In this document: positions 26,521 to 36,321 of the stretch, in pieces | Position numbering within the stretch: position 1 is the first letter of the stretch | Layout: each line of letters starts with the position of its first letter | From: Croceibacterium ferulae | GTDB taxonomy: Bacteria; Pseudomonadota; Alphaproteobacteria; Sphingomonadales; Sphingomonadaceae | Direction of reading: 5' to 3' | Assembly (NCBI RefSeq): GCF_003660445.1 | Contig: NZ_QZVQ01000003.1 | Span: 124,001 to 188,000, forward strand | Length of the DNA: 64,000 bases | Notes under the pieces: model-generated | What the model saw: only the letters and a program-made list of their open reading frames with translations | Told to the model about the DNA's origin: nothing | The model's database searches: none | Position numbers and translations under genes: made by a program

Positions 26521-27729
26521 TTACCAGTTCCACAACTGCCCGTCGGACAGCCGTGCCACCGGCAGGTAAGCAGGCTTGTAGGGATATTTCGCCGCCAGAT
26601 CTTCGTCGATGTCGACGCCATGGCCCGGCGTCTCGCCGCAATGCAGGTAGCCATCCGCGAAATGATAATCATGCGGGAAGACCGCATCGGTCTCCTCCGT
26701 ATGGCGCATATATTCCTGGATGCCGAAGTTCGGCACCCAGGTGTCAAAATGCAGCGCCGTGCCCATGGTGACGGGCGACAGGTCGGTCGCTCCGTGGCAG
26801 CCGGTGCGGACCTGGTACAGGCTGGCGAGGTCGGCAATCCGGCGCAGATGCGTCACCCCGCCCGCACCCACGATGGTGGTGCGGATGTAGTCGATGAGCT
26901 GGTTCTGGATCAGGTCCTTGGCGTCCCAGATCGAATTGAAGATCTCCCCCACCGCCAGCGGGGTCACCGTGTGCTGGCGAATCAGCTTGAACGCCTCCTG
27001 GTTCTCCGCCGGGGTCATGTCCTCCAGCCAGAACAGCTGGAACGGTTCCAGCATCTTGCCCATGTTGGCCGCTTCCTGCGGCGTATAGCGGTGATGCCCG
27101 TCATGCAGCAGGTGATGGTCGAAGCCGTAGGTATCGCGCAGCTTCTCGAACAGCTTGGGCACGTAGTTCAGCGCCTTGCGCGTGTCCCAGCCGGTCACGG
27201 TCGGCAGCGCGGCATCGGCCGGCTCGTAATGCAGGGTGCCGCGGCCCACGCCATAGGCCTTCTCCACCCCCGGCACGCCGCTTTGCGCGCGGATCGCCTT
27301 GTAGCCCATGTCGATATACTGGCCGACGGCATCGACCGTTTCTTCGATGTCGGCACCATTGGCATGGCCATAGACCATCACGCCATCACGGCTTCGCCCG
27401 CCCAGCAGCTGGTACAGCGGCATGCCGGCCATCTTGGCCTTGATGTCCCACAGCGCCACGTCGACCGCCGCCACCGCGCGCATCGTCACCGGCCCGCGCC
27501 GCCAATAGGCGCCGCGATACAGGTATTGCCAGATATCCTCGATCCGCTGCGGGTCCATGCCGATCAGGCATGGGATCACATGATCCTGCAGGTAAGACAC
27601 GACCGCCAGCTCCCGCCCGTTCAACGTCGCGTCGCCGATCCCGTACACGCCCTGATCGGTCTCGATCTTCAGGGTCACGAAGTTGCGGCCGGGACTGGTA
27701 ACGATAACGCGGGCGGCGGTGATCTTCAC
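26521..27729 (-). CDS. manD: D-mannonate dehydratase ManD (enolase superfamily)
   Basis: Converts D-mannonate to 2-keto-3-deoxy-D-gluconate in glucuronate catabolism. The 402 residues match the characterised Novosphingobium aromaticivorans ManD in length, termini and active site as I recall them: metal ligands Asp210, Glu236 and Glu262, His212 as acid/base, and Arg147 and Tyr159 in the loop that marks high-activity ManDs. GTG start at 27729 seven bases after GGAGAG. The promoter is TTGTCA, 16 bp, TATAGA, with a GntR-type element lying in the spacer. It supplies the step after UxuB, encoded about 20 kb away. Confidence 0.93.
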   Translation of the reverse strand: MKITAARVIVTSPGRNFVTLKIETDQGVYGIGDATLNGRELAVVSYLQDHVIPCLIGMDPQRIEDIWQYLYRGAYWRRGPVTMRAVAAVDVALWDIKAKMAGMPLYQLLGGRSRDGVMVYGHANGADIEETVDAVGQYIDMGYKAIRAQSGVPGVEKAYGVGRGTLHYEPADAALPTVTGWDTRKALNYVPKLFEKLRDTYGFDHHLLHDGHHRYTPQEAANMGKMLEPFQLFWLEDMTPAENQEAFKLIRQHTVTPLAVGEIFNSIWDAKDLIQNQLIDYIRTTIVGAGGVTHLRRIADLASLYQVRTGCHGATDLSPVTMGTALHFDTWVPNFGIQEYMRHTEETDAVFPHDYHFADGYLHCGETPGHGVDIDEDLAAKYPYKPAYLPVARLSDGQLWNW

Positions 27730-27768
27730 GGCAGGACTCTCCAGCAGGGGCGGCTCGGTGCCGGGCGT

Positions 27769-27796
27769 TCTATATTGGCCTTACCAGTTGTGACAA
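27769..27796 (-). promoter_or_regulatory. manD promoter with FadR/GntR-type operator in the spacer
   Basis: On the minus strand, -35 TTGTCA (27796-27791) and -10 TATAGA (27774-27769) are 16 bp apart. ACTGGTAAGGCCAAT (27788-27774) occupies the spacer and resembles the TTGGT-N-ACCAA type bound by FadR-subfamily GntR regulators. A sister element lies at 30985-30971 before the GH2 gene. Confidence 0.55.
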
Positions 27797-27887
27797 GCGG
27801 CTATGAACAGCCGGGGTCGAGCCCGAACAAGGGCGCAAGCGGTTTCGACTCGCCAGCATCGCCCGCCCTGCCGGCGCCAGGTAGCCG

Positions 27888-30800
27888 TCACCATGCACCC
27901 GCCGGCCCGTGGAAGTCCGCCTCCACGATGCCCAGGCTCCAGCCCGGGGGCACCTCGTTCGCGCCGGTATCGCCCGCCGCCCGCGCGGTGGCAAGTTCCA
28001 CGATCTGGCCAAAGGCGTCGCGATCCGCCACCGGTGCCGTCTGCACGATGCGCAGCACCCGCCCGCTTACGGGCGGGAAGGTGATGTTGGCATAGCCCAG
28101 CGTGCGTTCTGTCTCCCCTTCCCAGACGGTCCGGCCATCCAGTTCGAACCGCAGCGGATAGGCCCGCGTGCGCCAGCCGACCAGCTTAAGGTCCACTTCG
28201 CTCAAGAGCACCGGCTTGCCGAAATCGAAGGTGATCGCCGCGCCTTCCGGCGTGCCGGCGCTGGACCAGCGGGTCAGTTCATTGTCGTCATGCGCGAAGG
28301 CGACCTCGCCCGCATTCTCCGCAGCGGAGACCGCAAACGGCTGATGCGTGGTGCGCGTCTGCACAAAGGACGGGCCGTTCGGCGTCGGCCCGCGCGACAG
28401 GCTGGCGGTCTGGTGCCGTTCGGGAAAGTCGCGCGACAGGCCGGCGGTGGCGGGTTCCGGTTGCGCGGTGGGCAGCTCGATCGCGACCGGGGCCATGCCT
28501 TCCGCTGTCGCCGTCAGCCGCACGGTGCCATTGCCCGTGCCGGCGCGCACCAGCACACGGTTGATGCCACCTTCCACCGGCAGGTTGGGCGACAGGATGA
28601 AATTGTCCTCGTCCCGCGCCGTGCCCGGGTGGCTGGTGGTGCCGGGGATGTTCTCGGGCTGCACCGCCTCCGTCGCACGCGGCTTGCCGGAGGAGTCACC
28701 CTGCGCGATCCCGCCGCGCCACTCGGCCGAGCCTTCCAGCGTCCAGCGGATGGTGTTGTTGGCCACCGGCACGCGGCGCCCTTGCGCATCCACCACCTCC
28801 ACATCGACCAGCGCGATGTCCGCGCCATCCAGCACCAGCCCGCGGGGGCTGGTGTGCGGCGTCAGCTTCAGCGCGGCCGGCGCGCCGGTCGTCTCCACCT
28901 TGTGCCGGGTGATCGCGCCATTCGCATGCGTCGCCACCGCCTCCAGCGTGCCGCCGTTCCAGACGACGTTCGGCCAGGTGAACAGGAAGCCGTTGCTGCG
29001 CTCCCCCAGCCCCAGCGACCGGCCATTCAGGAACAGCTCTACCTTCTCGCCGGTGGAAACCACCATCTGCGGCTTCACCGTGCCGGGGGCGTAGTTCCAG
29101 TGGCCGACGATATGCGTACCCGGCTCCGGATCGACCCAGCCGTTCCACATTACCTGATGGGCGTAGAAGCTGGCCTTGGGCAGGCGCACCGCATCGACCT
29201 CGCCCGATCGGCGGTAATTGTTGTCGCCGCGAAAATGCGTGTTGCTGTCGGACCAGATGATGTTCACCCCGCCCGAACTGACTCTGGTGCCGGTGCCGGG
29301 ACGCACGCGGTAATATTCCCACCAGCGCCGCACATCCTCCGCCGCCTGGCTGTCGCCATTGCGGTTGTAGTCGGGCGCGTCCTTGTGGAACGGCGGGGTC
29401 CAGTCGTCCTGGTACAGCCGCGCGCTCTCGTCGCGCGAATATTCCATCGACCACATGGGGATGTCGCCGCTCTTGTTGATGTACAGCATCTCCCCGCCAT
29501 ATTCGGCGATCGTGCTGTCCAGCATCTCCCGGCTGCCGATGGCGCGGCCGCCATGGGGATCGTAGCGGTCGCGGATCGCCTTCAGCTCGGCCATATGCGC
29601 CTCGCTGATGCTTTCATTGCCGCCCTCCCAGAACACCACGGACGGGTTGTTGCGGTTGTAGATGATGGCATCGCGCATCAATTCCGTGCGCAATTCCCAA
29701 CGGCGGCCGTCTGCGTCCCGCTCCGCATCACCCGCCGGCACCGCCTGCAGCAGACCGACGCGATCGGCGGATTCCACATCCTGCTTCGATGGCGTGATGT
29801 GCATCCAGCGCACCAGATTGCCGCCGCTGTCGACCATCAGCTGGTTGGAGAAGTCGCTGATCCAGGGCGGGATCGACACGCCCACCGCCGGCCATTCGTT
29901 GGAGGACCGCTGGGCATAGCCGTGCATCTGGATGGTGCGGCCGTTCAGCTGCACCATCCCCTGCCCGAAATCGAGCTTGCGGAAGCCGGTGACCACATCG
30001 ACGCTGTCGATCGGCCGGCCGCCTTCCAGCAGGGTGGTGGTGACGGTGTAGAGGTAGCCGTGGCCCCAGCTCCACCAGTTGAGATCCGCCACCTGCTGCT
30101 GGGCCGACAGCGTGGCGGTCTGGCCAGCGGCGAGGGGCTGCGGCGCGCTGCCGAAGGTGGTGAGCAGCTTGCCGTCGCGATCCCGCAGCTCCGCCCGCAG
30201 GGTCAGCGTGCGCGGGGTGGCGGCCTCGTTGCGCACCTCCGTCTGTGCATGGACCGTGGCGCTGCGGCTGGGCAGGTCGAACCCGTCCGCCCAGACATAT
30301 TGCCCGGTGGTGCCGAGCCCTGACCAGAGCGGCAGCGTCTGGTAGGTTGGCCCGGTCAGGTGCAGGCGGACATTCTTGGTGATGCCGCCATAATTCACGT
30401 TGAAGTTGCGGTCGTTCCACTGGAACGGACTGCCGGTCGCGCGCTCCTTGTAGTCCCAGCGATTGTCCACCCGCACCGCGACCACGTTCTCGCCGGGTTG
30501 CAGCGCAGGCGTGATGTCCGCGCCGAAGGCCATCGCGCCGTTTTCCGACAGTACCACGGACCGGCCATTGACCCACACCTCCGCCGCCTGCCGCACGCCT
30601 TCGAATTCCAGCAGCGCCTTGCCCGGGGCATCGGCCGGGAGGGTGAAGCGCTTGCGATACCAGGTGATGCCGGTGGAATGTTCGCGGATGTCGCGGGCGA
30701 AGGCCTCCTTCTCGTTGAAGGCATTGGGCAGCACCACGGCCTGCCATCCGGCATCATCGAAGCGCACGGCCGCAGCGCCCTCCAGCTCGCCATGATGCAT

Positions 30801-30929
30801 CCGCCAGTCGGTGTTGAAGTTGAAGGTCTGACGCGGTGTGGACACGTGGACGGAGGCATCCTGCGCCACCGCCGAAACAGAGGGCAGGGCCAGGCAGGCG
30901 CCGGCAAGCACAAGGGACTTCAAACGCAT
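27888..30929 (-). CDS. Exported GH2 glycoside hydrolase with C-terminal discoidin-type domain
   Basis: Large retaining GH2 enzyme of 1013 residues, probably a beta-galactosidase. Signal peptide about 1-22. The sugar-binding domain follows (FNFNTDWRMHHG, LEFEGVRQAAEVWVNG), then the TIM barrel with acid/base Glu439 in WEGGNES and likely nucleophile Glu496 in MWSMEYSRDE. DUF4982-like and Ig-like modules come next, then an F5/8 type C (CBM32-like) module over the last 150 or so residues. The ATG at 30929 has GGAGAGG upstream. Divergent from lldD. It probably trims galactose from galactan or arabinogalactan side chains. Confidence 0.85.
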   Translation of the reverse strand: MRLKSLVLAGACLALPSVSAVAQDASVHVSTPRQTFNFNTDWRMHHGELEGAAAVRFDDAGWQAVVLPNAFNEKEAFARDIREHSTGITWYRKRFTLPADAPGKALLEFEGVRQAAEVWVNGRSVVLSENGAMAFGADITPALQPGENVVAVRVDNRWDYKERATGSPFQWNDRNFNVNYGGITKNVRLHLTGPTYQTLPLWSGLGTTGQYVWADGFDLPSRSATVHAQTEVRNEAATPRTLTLRAELRDRDGKLLTTFGSAPQPLAAGQTATLSAQQQVADLNWWSWGHGYLYTVTTTLLEGGRPIDSVDVVTGFRKLDFGQGMVQLNGRTIQMHGYAQRSSNEWPAVGVSIPPWISDFSNQLMVDSGGNLVRWMHITPSKQDVESADRVGLLQAVPAGDAERDADGRRWELRTELMRDAIIYNRNNPSVVFWEGGNESISEAHMAELKAIRDRYDPHGGRAIGSREMLDSTIAEYGGEMLYINKSGDIPMWSMEYSRDESARLYQDDWTPPFHKDAPDYNRNGDSQAAEDVRRWWEYYRVRPGTGTRVSSGGVNIIWSDSNTHFRGDNNYRRSGEVDAVRLPKASFYAHQVMWNGWVDPEPGTHIVGHWNYAPGTVKPQMVVSTGEKVELFLNGRSLGLGERSNGFLFTWPNVVWNGGTLEAVATHANGAITRHKVETTGAPAALKLTPHTSPRGLVLDGADIALVDVEVVDAQGRRVPVANNTIRWTLEGSAEWRGGIAQGDSSGKPRATEAVQPENIPGTTSHPGTARDEDNFILSPNLPVEGGINRVLVRAGTGNGTVRLTATAEGMAPVAIELPTAQPEPATAGLSRDFPERHQTASLSRGPTPNGPSFVQTRTTHQPFAVSAAENAGEVAFAHDDNELTRWSSAGTPEGAAITFDFGKPVLLSEVDLKLVGWRTRAYPLRFELDGRTVWEGETERTLGYANITFPPVSGRVLRIVQTAPVADRDAFGQIVELATARAAGDTGANEVPPGWSLGIVEADFHGPAGAW

Positions 30930-30970
30930 GCTGGGCCTCTCCACACTGTTCTGGTTGACCGGCAGGCTAG

Positions 30971-30985
30971 ATTGTCCTGACCAAT
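30971..30985 (-). promoter_or_regulatory. GntR-type operator candidate at the GH2 promoter
   Basis: ATTGGTCAGGACAAT (minus strand) is an imperfect palindrome, ATTGNNCNGNNCAAT, matching 11 of 15 positions of the manD element. It begins one base after a TTGAAG that could be the -35, so its place relative to the promoter is like that at manD. Confidence 0.5.
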
Positions 30986-31005
30986 ACTTCAACATTTCGG
31001 TGGCG

Positions 31006-31022
31006 GTTTCACATTGTGAAAC
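31006..31022. promoter_or_regulatory. GTTTCA-N5-TGAAAC operator candidate in the GH2/lldD divergent region
   Basis: GTTTCACATTGTGAAAC is a perfect 7-3-7 inverted repeat about 85 bp before lldD. It has the same 6-5-6 arms as the element at 14872-14890, although the central five bases differ. It is placed to control the rhamnogalacturonan operon beginning with lldD. Confidence 0.6.
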
Positions 31023-31106
31023 AATCGGTGGCGTGCGCGCCCCATTCAGAACCTAGCGACCCGTCTCATATCGTGGCATGGCGTTGCCGGATATGAGAGG
31101 ACTACC

Positions 31107-32264
31107 ATGAAGGCCGCTTCCGCGATCGATTACCGCGACCTTGCCCGGCGCCGCCTGCCGCCGTTCCTGTTCGAATATATCGACGGCGGCTCCTACGCCG
31201 AGGTGACGCTGAGACGGAACGTCGCCGATCTGGAAGCGATCGCGCTGCGCCAGCGGGTGCTGAAGGATGTGTCGCGGATCGACCTGTCGACCACCCTATT
31301 CGGGCAGGAACTTGCCATGCCCATCGCACTGGCGCCGATCGGCCTCGCCGGCATGAACGCCCGCCGGGGCGAAGTGCAGGCGGTGCGCGCGGCGGAGAAG
31401 GCAGGCATCCCTTTCACCCTGTCCACCGTCTCGGCCTGCCCGATCCCGGAGGTCGCCGCGGCGGCCAGGAAGCCGTTCTGGTTCCAGCTCTACATGATCC
31501 GCGATCGTGCCTTCATGCGTGACCTGCTGGCGCAGGCGGCGGCGGCGGGCTGCACCACGCTGGTGTTCACGGTGGACATGCCGGTGCCGGGCAGCCGCTA
31601 TCGCGACTATCGCTCCGGCCTGGCGGGCGCGCCGGGGCTGGCGGGGGCCACGCGGCGCGTGCTGCAGGCGATCCGTCATCCGCGCTGGGCGTGGGATGTG
31701 GGCGTGCATGGCCGCCCGCATGCGCTGGGCAATGTCGCCCCGGTGCTGGGGCCGAATACGGGGCTGGAGGATTTCTTCGCCTGGATGCGCGACAATTTCG
31801 AACCCGCCGTGGGCTGGGACGACATCGCCTGGATCCGGTCGCAGTGGCAGGGCGAGATCGTGATCAAGGGTATTCTCGACCCGGAGGATGCCCGGCAGGC
31901 GGCGGAGGCCGGCGCGGACGGCATCGTGGTGTCCAATCATGGCGGGCGGCAGCTGGATGGCGCGCTGTCCAGCACCCGCGCGCTGCCGCCGATTGCGGAA
32001 GCGGTGGGTGACCGCATGGTGGTGATGGCCGATGGCGGCGTCCGTTCGGGCCTCGACGTCATCCGCCTGCTGGCGCTGGGCGCCGATTGCGTGCTGCTGG
32101 GCCGCGCCTGGGTCTATGCCCTGGCTGCGGGTGGCGAGTCGGCGATCACCCACATGCTGGACCTGATGCGGGCGGAGATGCGCGTGGCCATGGCGCTGAC
32201 CGGCACCACCCGCATCGCCGATATCAGCCCCACCATGCTGCACATCCCCGGTGACGGGCATTGA
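31107..32264 (+). CDS. lldD: FMN-dependent L-lactate dehydrogenase LldD
   Basis: Membrane-associated quinone-linked flavoenzyme oxidising L-lactate to pyruvate, 385 residues, strongly similar to E. coli LldD along its length ([39 protein letters not shown]). The catalytic His278 and Arg281 are in [17 protein letters not shown] precedes the ATG. It leads an operon for rhamnogalacturonan breakdown, which makes sense because the non-phosphorylative rhamnose pathway encoded at 40706-46209 ends in pyruvate plus L-lactate. Its last codons overlap the next gene (TTGA). Confidence 0.94.
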   Translation: MKAASAIDYRDLARRRLPPFLFEYIDGGSYAEVTLRRNVADLEAIALRQRVLKDVSRIDLSTTLFGQELAMPIALAPIGLAGMNARRGEVQAVRAAEKAGIPFTLSTVSACPIPEVAAAARKPFWFQLYMIRDRAFMRDLLAQAAAAGCTTLVFTVDMPVPGSRYRDYRSGLAGAPGLAGATRRVLQAIRHPRWAWDVGVHGRPHALGNVAPVLGPNTGLEDFFAWMRDNFEPAVGWDDIAWIRSQWQGEIVIKGILDPEDARQAAEAGADGIVVSNHGGRQLDGALSSTRALPPIAEAVGDRMVVMADGGVRSGLDVIRLLALGADCVLLGRAWVYALAAGGESAITHMLDLMRAEMRVAMALTGTTRIADISPTMLHIPGDGH

Positions 32265-33442
32265 GGGCGGCGCTGATCGCGCTGGCGCTGATCGCCGCCA
32301 CCCCCGCGATGGCGCAGCCGGTGCCGCATGATCTGACCGATCCGGCCGCCTACGATGATGCCACCGGGCAGGGGTGGGAGGATCCGCAGCGATGGTCGGT
32401 GAAGACGGCGCCGGGCAATTACCGCGTCACGCTGACCATCACCGGCCCCGCCCGTCTCAGCGTGCTGGCCGAATCCCGCCGGCTGATGCTGGAGGATGTG
32501 AGCGTGCCCGCCCGCGAGACGGCGCAGCACAGCTTTATCGTCAACGTCCGCGACGCCGCCCTGCCCCCGCCGGAACGCAACGCGCCCGGCGCCTCTGCCG
32601 TGCGGATTTCCACGCGGGAGCAGACCAGCCTCAACTGGGATGACCGGCTGACGCTGGAGTTCCTGGGCGACCGCGCCGCGGTGCAGGCCGTCTCGGTGGA
32701 GCCGGTTACCGTGCCGACCCTGTACCTGCTGGGCGATTCCACCGTCACCGATCAGCCGGACGATCCCGCCGCCAGCTGGGGCCAGATGCTCCCCCGCTTC
32801 ATGACCGGCGACATCGCCGTGGCCAACCATGCCTGGTCGGGCGAGACGCTGAAGAGCTTCGCCACCAATTACCGCTTGGCCAAGGTCCTGTCGCTGGTGC
32901 AGCCGGGCGATATGGTGGCGATGCAGTTCGGCCATAACGACCAGAAGCAGCAATGGCCGCAGACCTATGTCGCCGCCGGCAGCACCTATGATGCCTGGCT
33001 CGCCGCCTATATCGCGGAAGTGCGGCTGCGCGGGGCGACCCCGATCCTGATCAACTCGCCCGAACGGCGCAATTATGACGATGCCGGCCGGATCGTCCCC
33101 TCGCTGGCCGGCTATCCCGCCGCCGTGCGGCAGGTTGCGCAGGCGCAGGGCGTGCCGCTGGTGGAACTGACGCAAGGGACCATTGCCTTCTACGAGGCGC
33201 TCGGGCCTGAGGAAGCCGCCAAGGGGTTCGCCGATGACGGCCGCGACCGGACGCATCACAACACTTACGGCGCGTATCAGCTGGCGCGGATCATCGCCGC
33301 CGGCATGGCGCAGGTGCCGCAGCTGGCCGGGCATGTCGCTCCCCTGTTTCGCACCTACGACCCGGCCAGCCCGCCGCTGCCCGCCAGCTTCACCCTGCCG
33401 CCCAGCATCGTCAGGTCGAATGCGGAGCAGGCGGGCAGCTGA
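32261..33442 (+). CDS. Exported SGNH hydrolase, rhamnogalacturonan acetylesterase-like
   Basis: Serine esterase likely to remove acetyl groups from galacturonate in rhamnogalacturonan I. 393 residues; signal peptide about 1-18 (ATPAMAQ). An N-terminal beta-rich region of about 130 residues precedes the SGNH domain: nucleophile Ser160 in LLGDSTVTD, the FGHND block, and a C-terminal Asp/His pair in DGRDRTHHN. The start appears to be a TTG overlapping the lldD stop codon; the N-terminus then reads as a proper signal peptide. Placed between lldD and rhaM in the rhamnogalacturonan operon. Confidence 0.84.
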   Translation: MRAALIALALIAATPAMAQPVPHDLTDPAAYDDATGQGWEDPQRWSVKTAPGNYRVTLTITGPARLSVLAESRRLMLEDVSVPARETAQHSFIVNVRDAALPPPERNAPGASAVRISTREQTSLNWDDRLTLEFLGDRAAVQAVSVEPVTVPTLYLLGDSTVTDQPDDPAASWGQMLPRFMTGDIAVANHAWSGETLKSFATNYRLAKVLSLVQPGDMVAMQFGHNDQKQQWPQTYVAAGSTYDAWLAAYIAEVRLRGATPILINSPERRNYDDAGRIVPSLAGYPAAVRQVAQAQGVPLVELTQGTIAFYEALGPEEAAKGFADDGRDRTHHNTYGAYQLARIIAAGMAQVPQLAGHVAPLFRTYDPASPPLPASFTLPPSIVRSNAEQAGS

Positions 33443-33533
33443 GCCGCTCCATTCCATAAATTGGGAAGCAGTCCCACTTTACGCATCCACCCCCATGCGG
33501 CATAAGCCCGGCGGGGAGATGAGAGGACCGCCT

Positions 33534-33848
33534 GTGCAAATTCACGCCTTCCGTATGCAATTGCTGCCCGGCATGGCCGACGAATATCGCCGCCGGCATG
33601 ACGAGATCTGGCCGGAGCTGGTCGATCTGCTGCACGATGCCGGCATCAGCGATTACCACATCTTCCTGGACGAGCAGACCAACGCGCTGTTCGCCACCCT
33701 GCGTCTGGCGGAACCAAACAAGCGCGACGCGCTGCCCGGCCATCCGGTGATGCGCCGCTGGTGGGACCACATGGCCGACATCATGCAGGTGGAGCCGGAC
33801 AACAAGCCGTCCGAATGGCCGCTGACGCCGATGTTCCACCTCGCATGA
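33534..33848 (+). CDS. rhaM: L-rhamnose mutarotase RhaM
   Basis: Interconverts alpha and beta L-rhamnose so that the sugar dehydrogenase gets its preferred anomer. With the GTG start at 33534, six bases after GAGAGGA, it is 104 residues, the same length as E. coli RhaM. MADEYRRRHDEIWPEL, a conserved HIFLDEQTN segment and WWDHMADIMQVEPDN are family hallmarks. An ATG five codons upstream is possible but lacks a good site. It overlaps the GH53 start by 4 bp (ATGA). Only 91 bp separate it from the esterase gene. Confidence 0.92.
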   Translation: MQIHAFRMQLLPGMADEYRRRHDEIWPELVDLLHDAGISDYHIFLDEQTNALFATLRLAEPNKRDALPGHPVMRRWWDHMADIMQVEPDNKPSEWPLTPMFHLA

Positions 33849-35077
33849 TCGACCTGTCGCGCCGCCAGTTCGCCGCCGGTACCGGCGCGCTCGCCGGCAG
33901 CGCGGCGCTGGGTGCCTGCGCGACCGTTCCGCAGCGGACCGCAGGCGGCAAGCGACCCTGGCCTTATCTGCTCGGCGCGGACATCACCTGGGTGCCGGAG
34001 GACGAGGCGATCGGCGCCACCTACTGGCAGGATGGCGTGCAGCGCGATCCGCTGGCGATCTTCGCCGATGCCGGGTTCAACGCCATCAAGCTGCGCACCT
34101 TCGTCAATCCGGAGAACGGCTATTCACGGGGCAAGTCCGGCGGGCCGTGGGGCAGCGTGGACAGCACCATCGCCTTCGCCCGCCGCATCCGCGCGGCCGG
34201 CATGCACCTGTCACTGACGCTGCATTATTCGGACAATTGGGCCGATCCGCAGAAGCAGACCAAGCCCGCCGCCTGGGCCGACCTGCCCTTCACGCAGCTG
34301 GTCGATGCGGTGCACACCCACACGACTGACGCGCTGGGCCGCATGAAGGCCGCCGGCGTGGCGCCCGATCTGGTCGTGCTGGGCAACGAGACGACTTTCG
34401 GCATGCTGTGGCCGGAAGGGCGCATCCCGCTGCCCTTCGCCACCGGCAACCCGGTTACGGATGCCGAGCATATGGATTCCGCGCCGCCCAGCGGGATGGA
34501 CCGCTTCGCCGCCTTGCTGAAGGCCGGCATCGCCGCAGCCCGTTCCGTGCTGCCCGGCGTGCCGGTGGCGCTGCACAACCATCTGGGCCGCCACTGGCAG
34601 ATCACCCGCCACTGGACCGACAGCCTGATCGAACGCGATGTCCGCTTCGATGCGCTGGGCATGTCCTGCTACCAGCAGCAGGCGCAGGGCGACTGGGAGC
34701 GCACCTTTGCGGAATTCAGCCGCCGCTATCCCGATCACGGCTTCTTCGCGATCGAATATTCCAGCCGCAAGCGCTACCTCAACGACGTGGTGCAGGCGCA
34801 TCCCAATGGCTGGGGCAGCTTCATTTGGGAGCCGACCCGCCATCAGGAGGCGATCTTCCTGCAGAACGGCGTCAGTGCGGGCGAAGGGCCCAAGCCGGAC
34901 CTTCTCAGCCAAGGGCTGAACAGCGCGGAAGCGCCCGGCGCCACCCCGCCGACGGGAGCGCCCGTCGAACATCGGGTCGATCCGGGTGGCCGGTTCGACG
35001 CCGATCCCGCATTCGTTAATCTCTACCGTCAGATGGCACGCGATTACGGCGTGCTGGGTCAGCCGATCCGCCGCTGA
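33845..35077 (+). CDS. GH53 arabinogalactan endo-beta-1,4-galactanase, Tat lipoprotein
   Basis: Cuts beta-1,4-galactan side chains of rhamnogalacturonan I. 410 residues. LHYSDNWADPQKQ, LGNETTFGMLWPEG (acid/base Glu182) and FFAIEYSSRKRY (nucleophile Glu304) identify GH53. The N-terminus combines a twin-arginine motif (SRRQFAAG) with a lipobox (LGAC, Cys25), so it should be folded in the cytoplasm, exported by Tat and lipid-anchored. The ATG overlaps the rhaM stop codon, so it is coupled to rhaM. Confidence 0.93.
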   Translation: MIDLSRRQFAAGTGALAGSAALGACATVPQRTAGGKRPWPYLLGADITWVPEDEAIGATYWQDGVQRDPLAIFADAGFNAIKLRTFVNPENGYSRGKSGGPWGSVDSTIAFARRIRAAGMHLSLTLHYSDNWADPQKQTKPAAWADLPFTQLVDAVHTHTTDALGRMKAAGVAPDLVVLGNETTFGMLWPEGRIPLPFATGNPVTDAEHMDSAPPSGMDRFAALLKAGIAAARSVLPGVPVALHNHLGRHWQITRHWTDSLIERDVRFDALGMSCYQQQAQGDWERTFAEFSRRYPDHGFFAIEYSSRKRYLNDVVQAHPNGWGSFIWEPTRHQEAIFLQNGVSAGEGPKPDLLSQGLNSAEAPGATPPTGAPVEHRVDPGGRFDADPAFVNLYRQMARDYGVLGQPIRR

Positions 35078-35106
35078 CCCGCAGTTCAAACAGGAGTTAT
35101 CCAGAC

Positions 35107-36222
35107 GTGGCCGCCCTCAATCACGATATCCCGCAAGCCCAGGTGACCGACGCGATCGGGCGGCTGATGCACAACCTCGTCAACATCAAGGACGAGACCG
35201 GCGAATTCCTGCTCCATCTGGAGGACGGCCGCATCATCGACACTAAGGGCTGGGCCGGCTGGGAATGGACCCACGGCGTCGGCCTGTTCGGCATGTGGCG
35301 CTATTACGAGCAGACCGGTGATACGGCCGCGCTCGACATCATCAAGGGCTGGTTCGCCGACCGCTTCGCCGAAGGCACGCCGACCAAGAACATCAACACG
35401 ATGGCCCCGTTCATCACGCTGGCCTATCTGTACGAGCGGGAGCCGAACCCGTCCTACATACCCTATCTGGACACCTGGGCCGAATGGCTGATGGCGGATG
35501 ACGGCCTGCCCAAGACGGAGGAAGGCGGCTTCCAGCACATCGTCTACAATGACGAGAATCCGGGCGAGATGTGGGATGACACGCTGATGATGAGCGTGCT
35601 GCCGCTAGCCAAGATCGGCCTGCTGCTGGACCGCCCGCATTATGTGGAAGAGGCCAAGCGCCAGTTCCTGGTCCACATCAAGTACCTGTTCGACAAGAAG
35701 ACCGGCCTGTGGTTCCACGGCTGGGACTTCAACGGGCGGCACAACTTCGCCGAAGCCCTGTGGGCGCGCGGCAATTGCTGGGTCACCATCGCGATTCCCG
35801 AGATCATCGAGATCCTGGACCTGAAGCCGGGCGACGCCTTCCGCACCTTCCTGATCGACACGCTGGAAGCGCAGGTAAAGACCCTGGCCGCAACGCAGGA
35901 TGCCGACACCGGCCTGTGGCACACGCTGATCGTCGATCCCTCCAGCTACCTGGAAGCATCGGCCACCGCCGGCTTCGCCTACGGTATCCTGAAGTCCGTC
36001 AGGAAAGGCTACCTGCCGCGCCATTACGAGGCTGTCGGCATCAAGGCGGTCGAGGGGGTGCTGGCTAATATCAGCGATGATGGCGAGCTGCAGCAGGTGT
36101 CCTTCGGCACGGCGATGGGCGACACGCAGCAGTTCTACAAGGACATCGCGCTGACCTCCATGCCTTACGGCCAGAGCCTGGCCGTGCTGGCGCTGGCCGA
36201 GTTCCTGCGCACCTACATCTGA
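35107..36222 (+). CDS. Cytoplasmic GH105 unsaturated rhamnogalacturonyl hydrolase
   Basis: YteR-like hydrolase of 371 residues that splits unsaturated galacturonosyl-rhamnose into L-rhamnose and 5-keto-4-deoxyuronate. There is no signal peptide, so it works on imported disaccharide. GWAGWEWTHGVG and EMWDDTLMM (catalytic Asp158) are characteristic. GTG start at 35107 after AGGAG. It is followed by a strong hairpin and then the GPH transporter gene, the likely importer of its substrate. It complements the secreted GH105 at 14972. Confidence 0.9.
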   Translation: MAALNHDIPQAQVTDAIGRLMHNLVNIKDETGEFLLHLEDGRIIDTKGWAGWEWTHGVGLFGMWRYYEQTGDTAALDIIKGWFADRFAEGTPTKNINTMAPFITLAYLYEREPNPSYIPYLDTWAEWLMADDGLPKTEEGGFQHIVYNDENPGEMWDDTLMMSVLPLAKIGLLLDRPHYVEEAKRQFLVHIKYLFDKKTGLWFHGWDFNGRHNFAEALWARGNCWVTIAIPEIIEILDLKPGDAFRTFLIDTLEAQVKTLAATQDADTGLWHTLIVDPSSYLEASATAGFAYGILKSVRKGYLPRHYEAVGIKAVEGVLANISDDGELQQVSFGTAMGDTQQFYKDIALTSMPYGQSLAVLALAEFLRTYI

Positions 36223-36230
36223 TGGCGACC

Positions 36231-36258
36231 GGCCGGCGGGTGGCAGCACCCGCCGGCC
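36231..36258 (+). terminator. Perfect 12-bp hairpin between GH105 and transporter genes
   Basis: GGCCGGCGGGTG (36231-36242) and CACCCGCCGGCC (36247-36258) pair perfectly around GCAG. It begins 8 bp after the GH105 stop. TCTTGCG follows rather than a T-run, so it may attenuate or stabilise the upstream message rather than stop transcription; the transporter lies 63 bp further on. Confidence 0.5.
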
Positions 36259-36321
36259 TCTTGCGACACTGAACCGGGCGCCGGCAGCAGACCGGCCGCA
36301 TATAACAGGAGAGCAGCGGCC

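Noticed and set aside
26515-26530. ACTGGTAAGACCGGC, resembling the manD/GH2 operator, upstream of the second TonB receptor
   Set aside because: It is formed by the final Asn-Trp and stop codon of manD, residues conserved in that enzyme, and the right half does not match; it is also about 200 bp from the receptor start.
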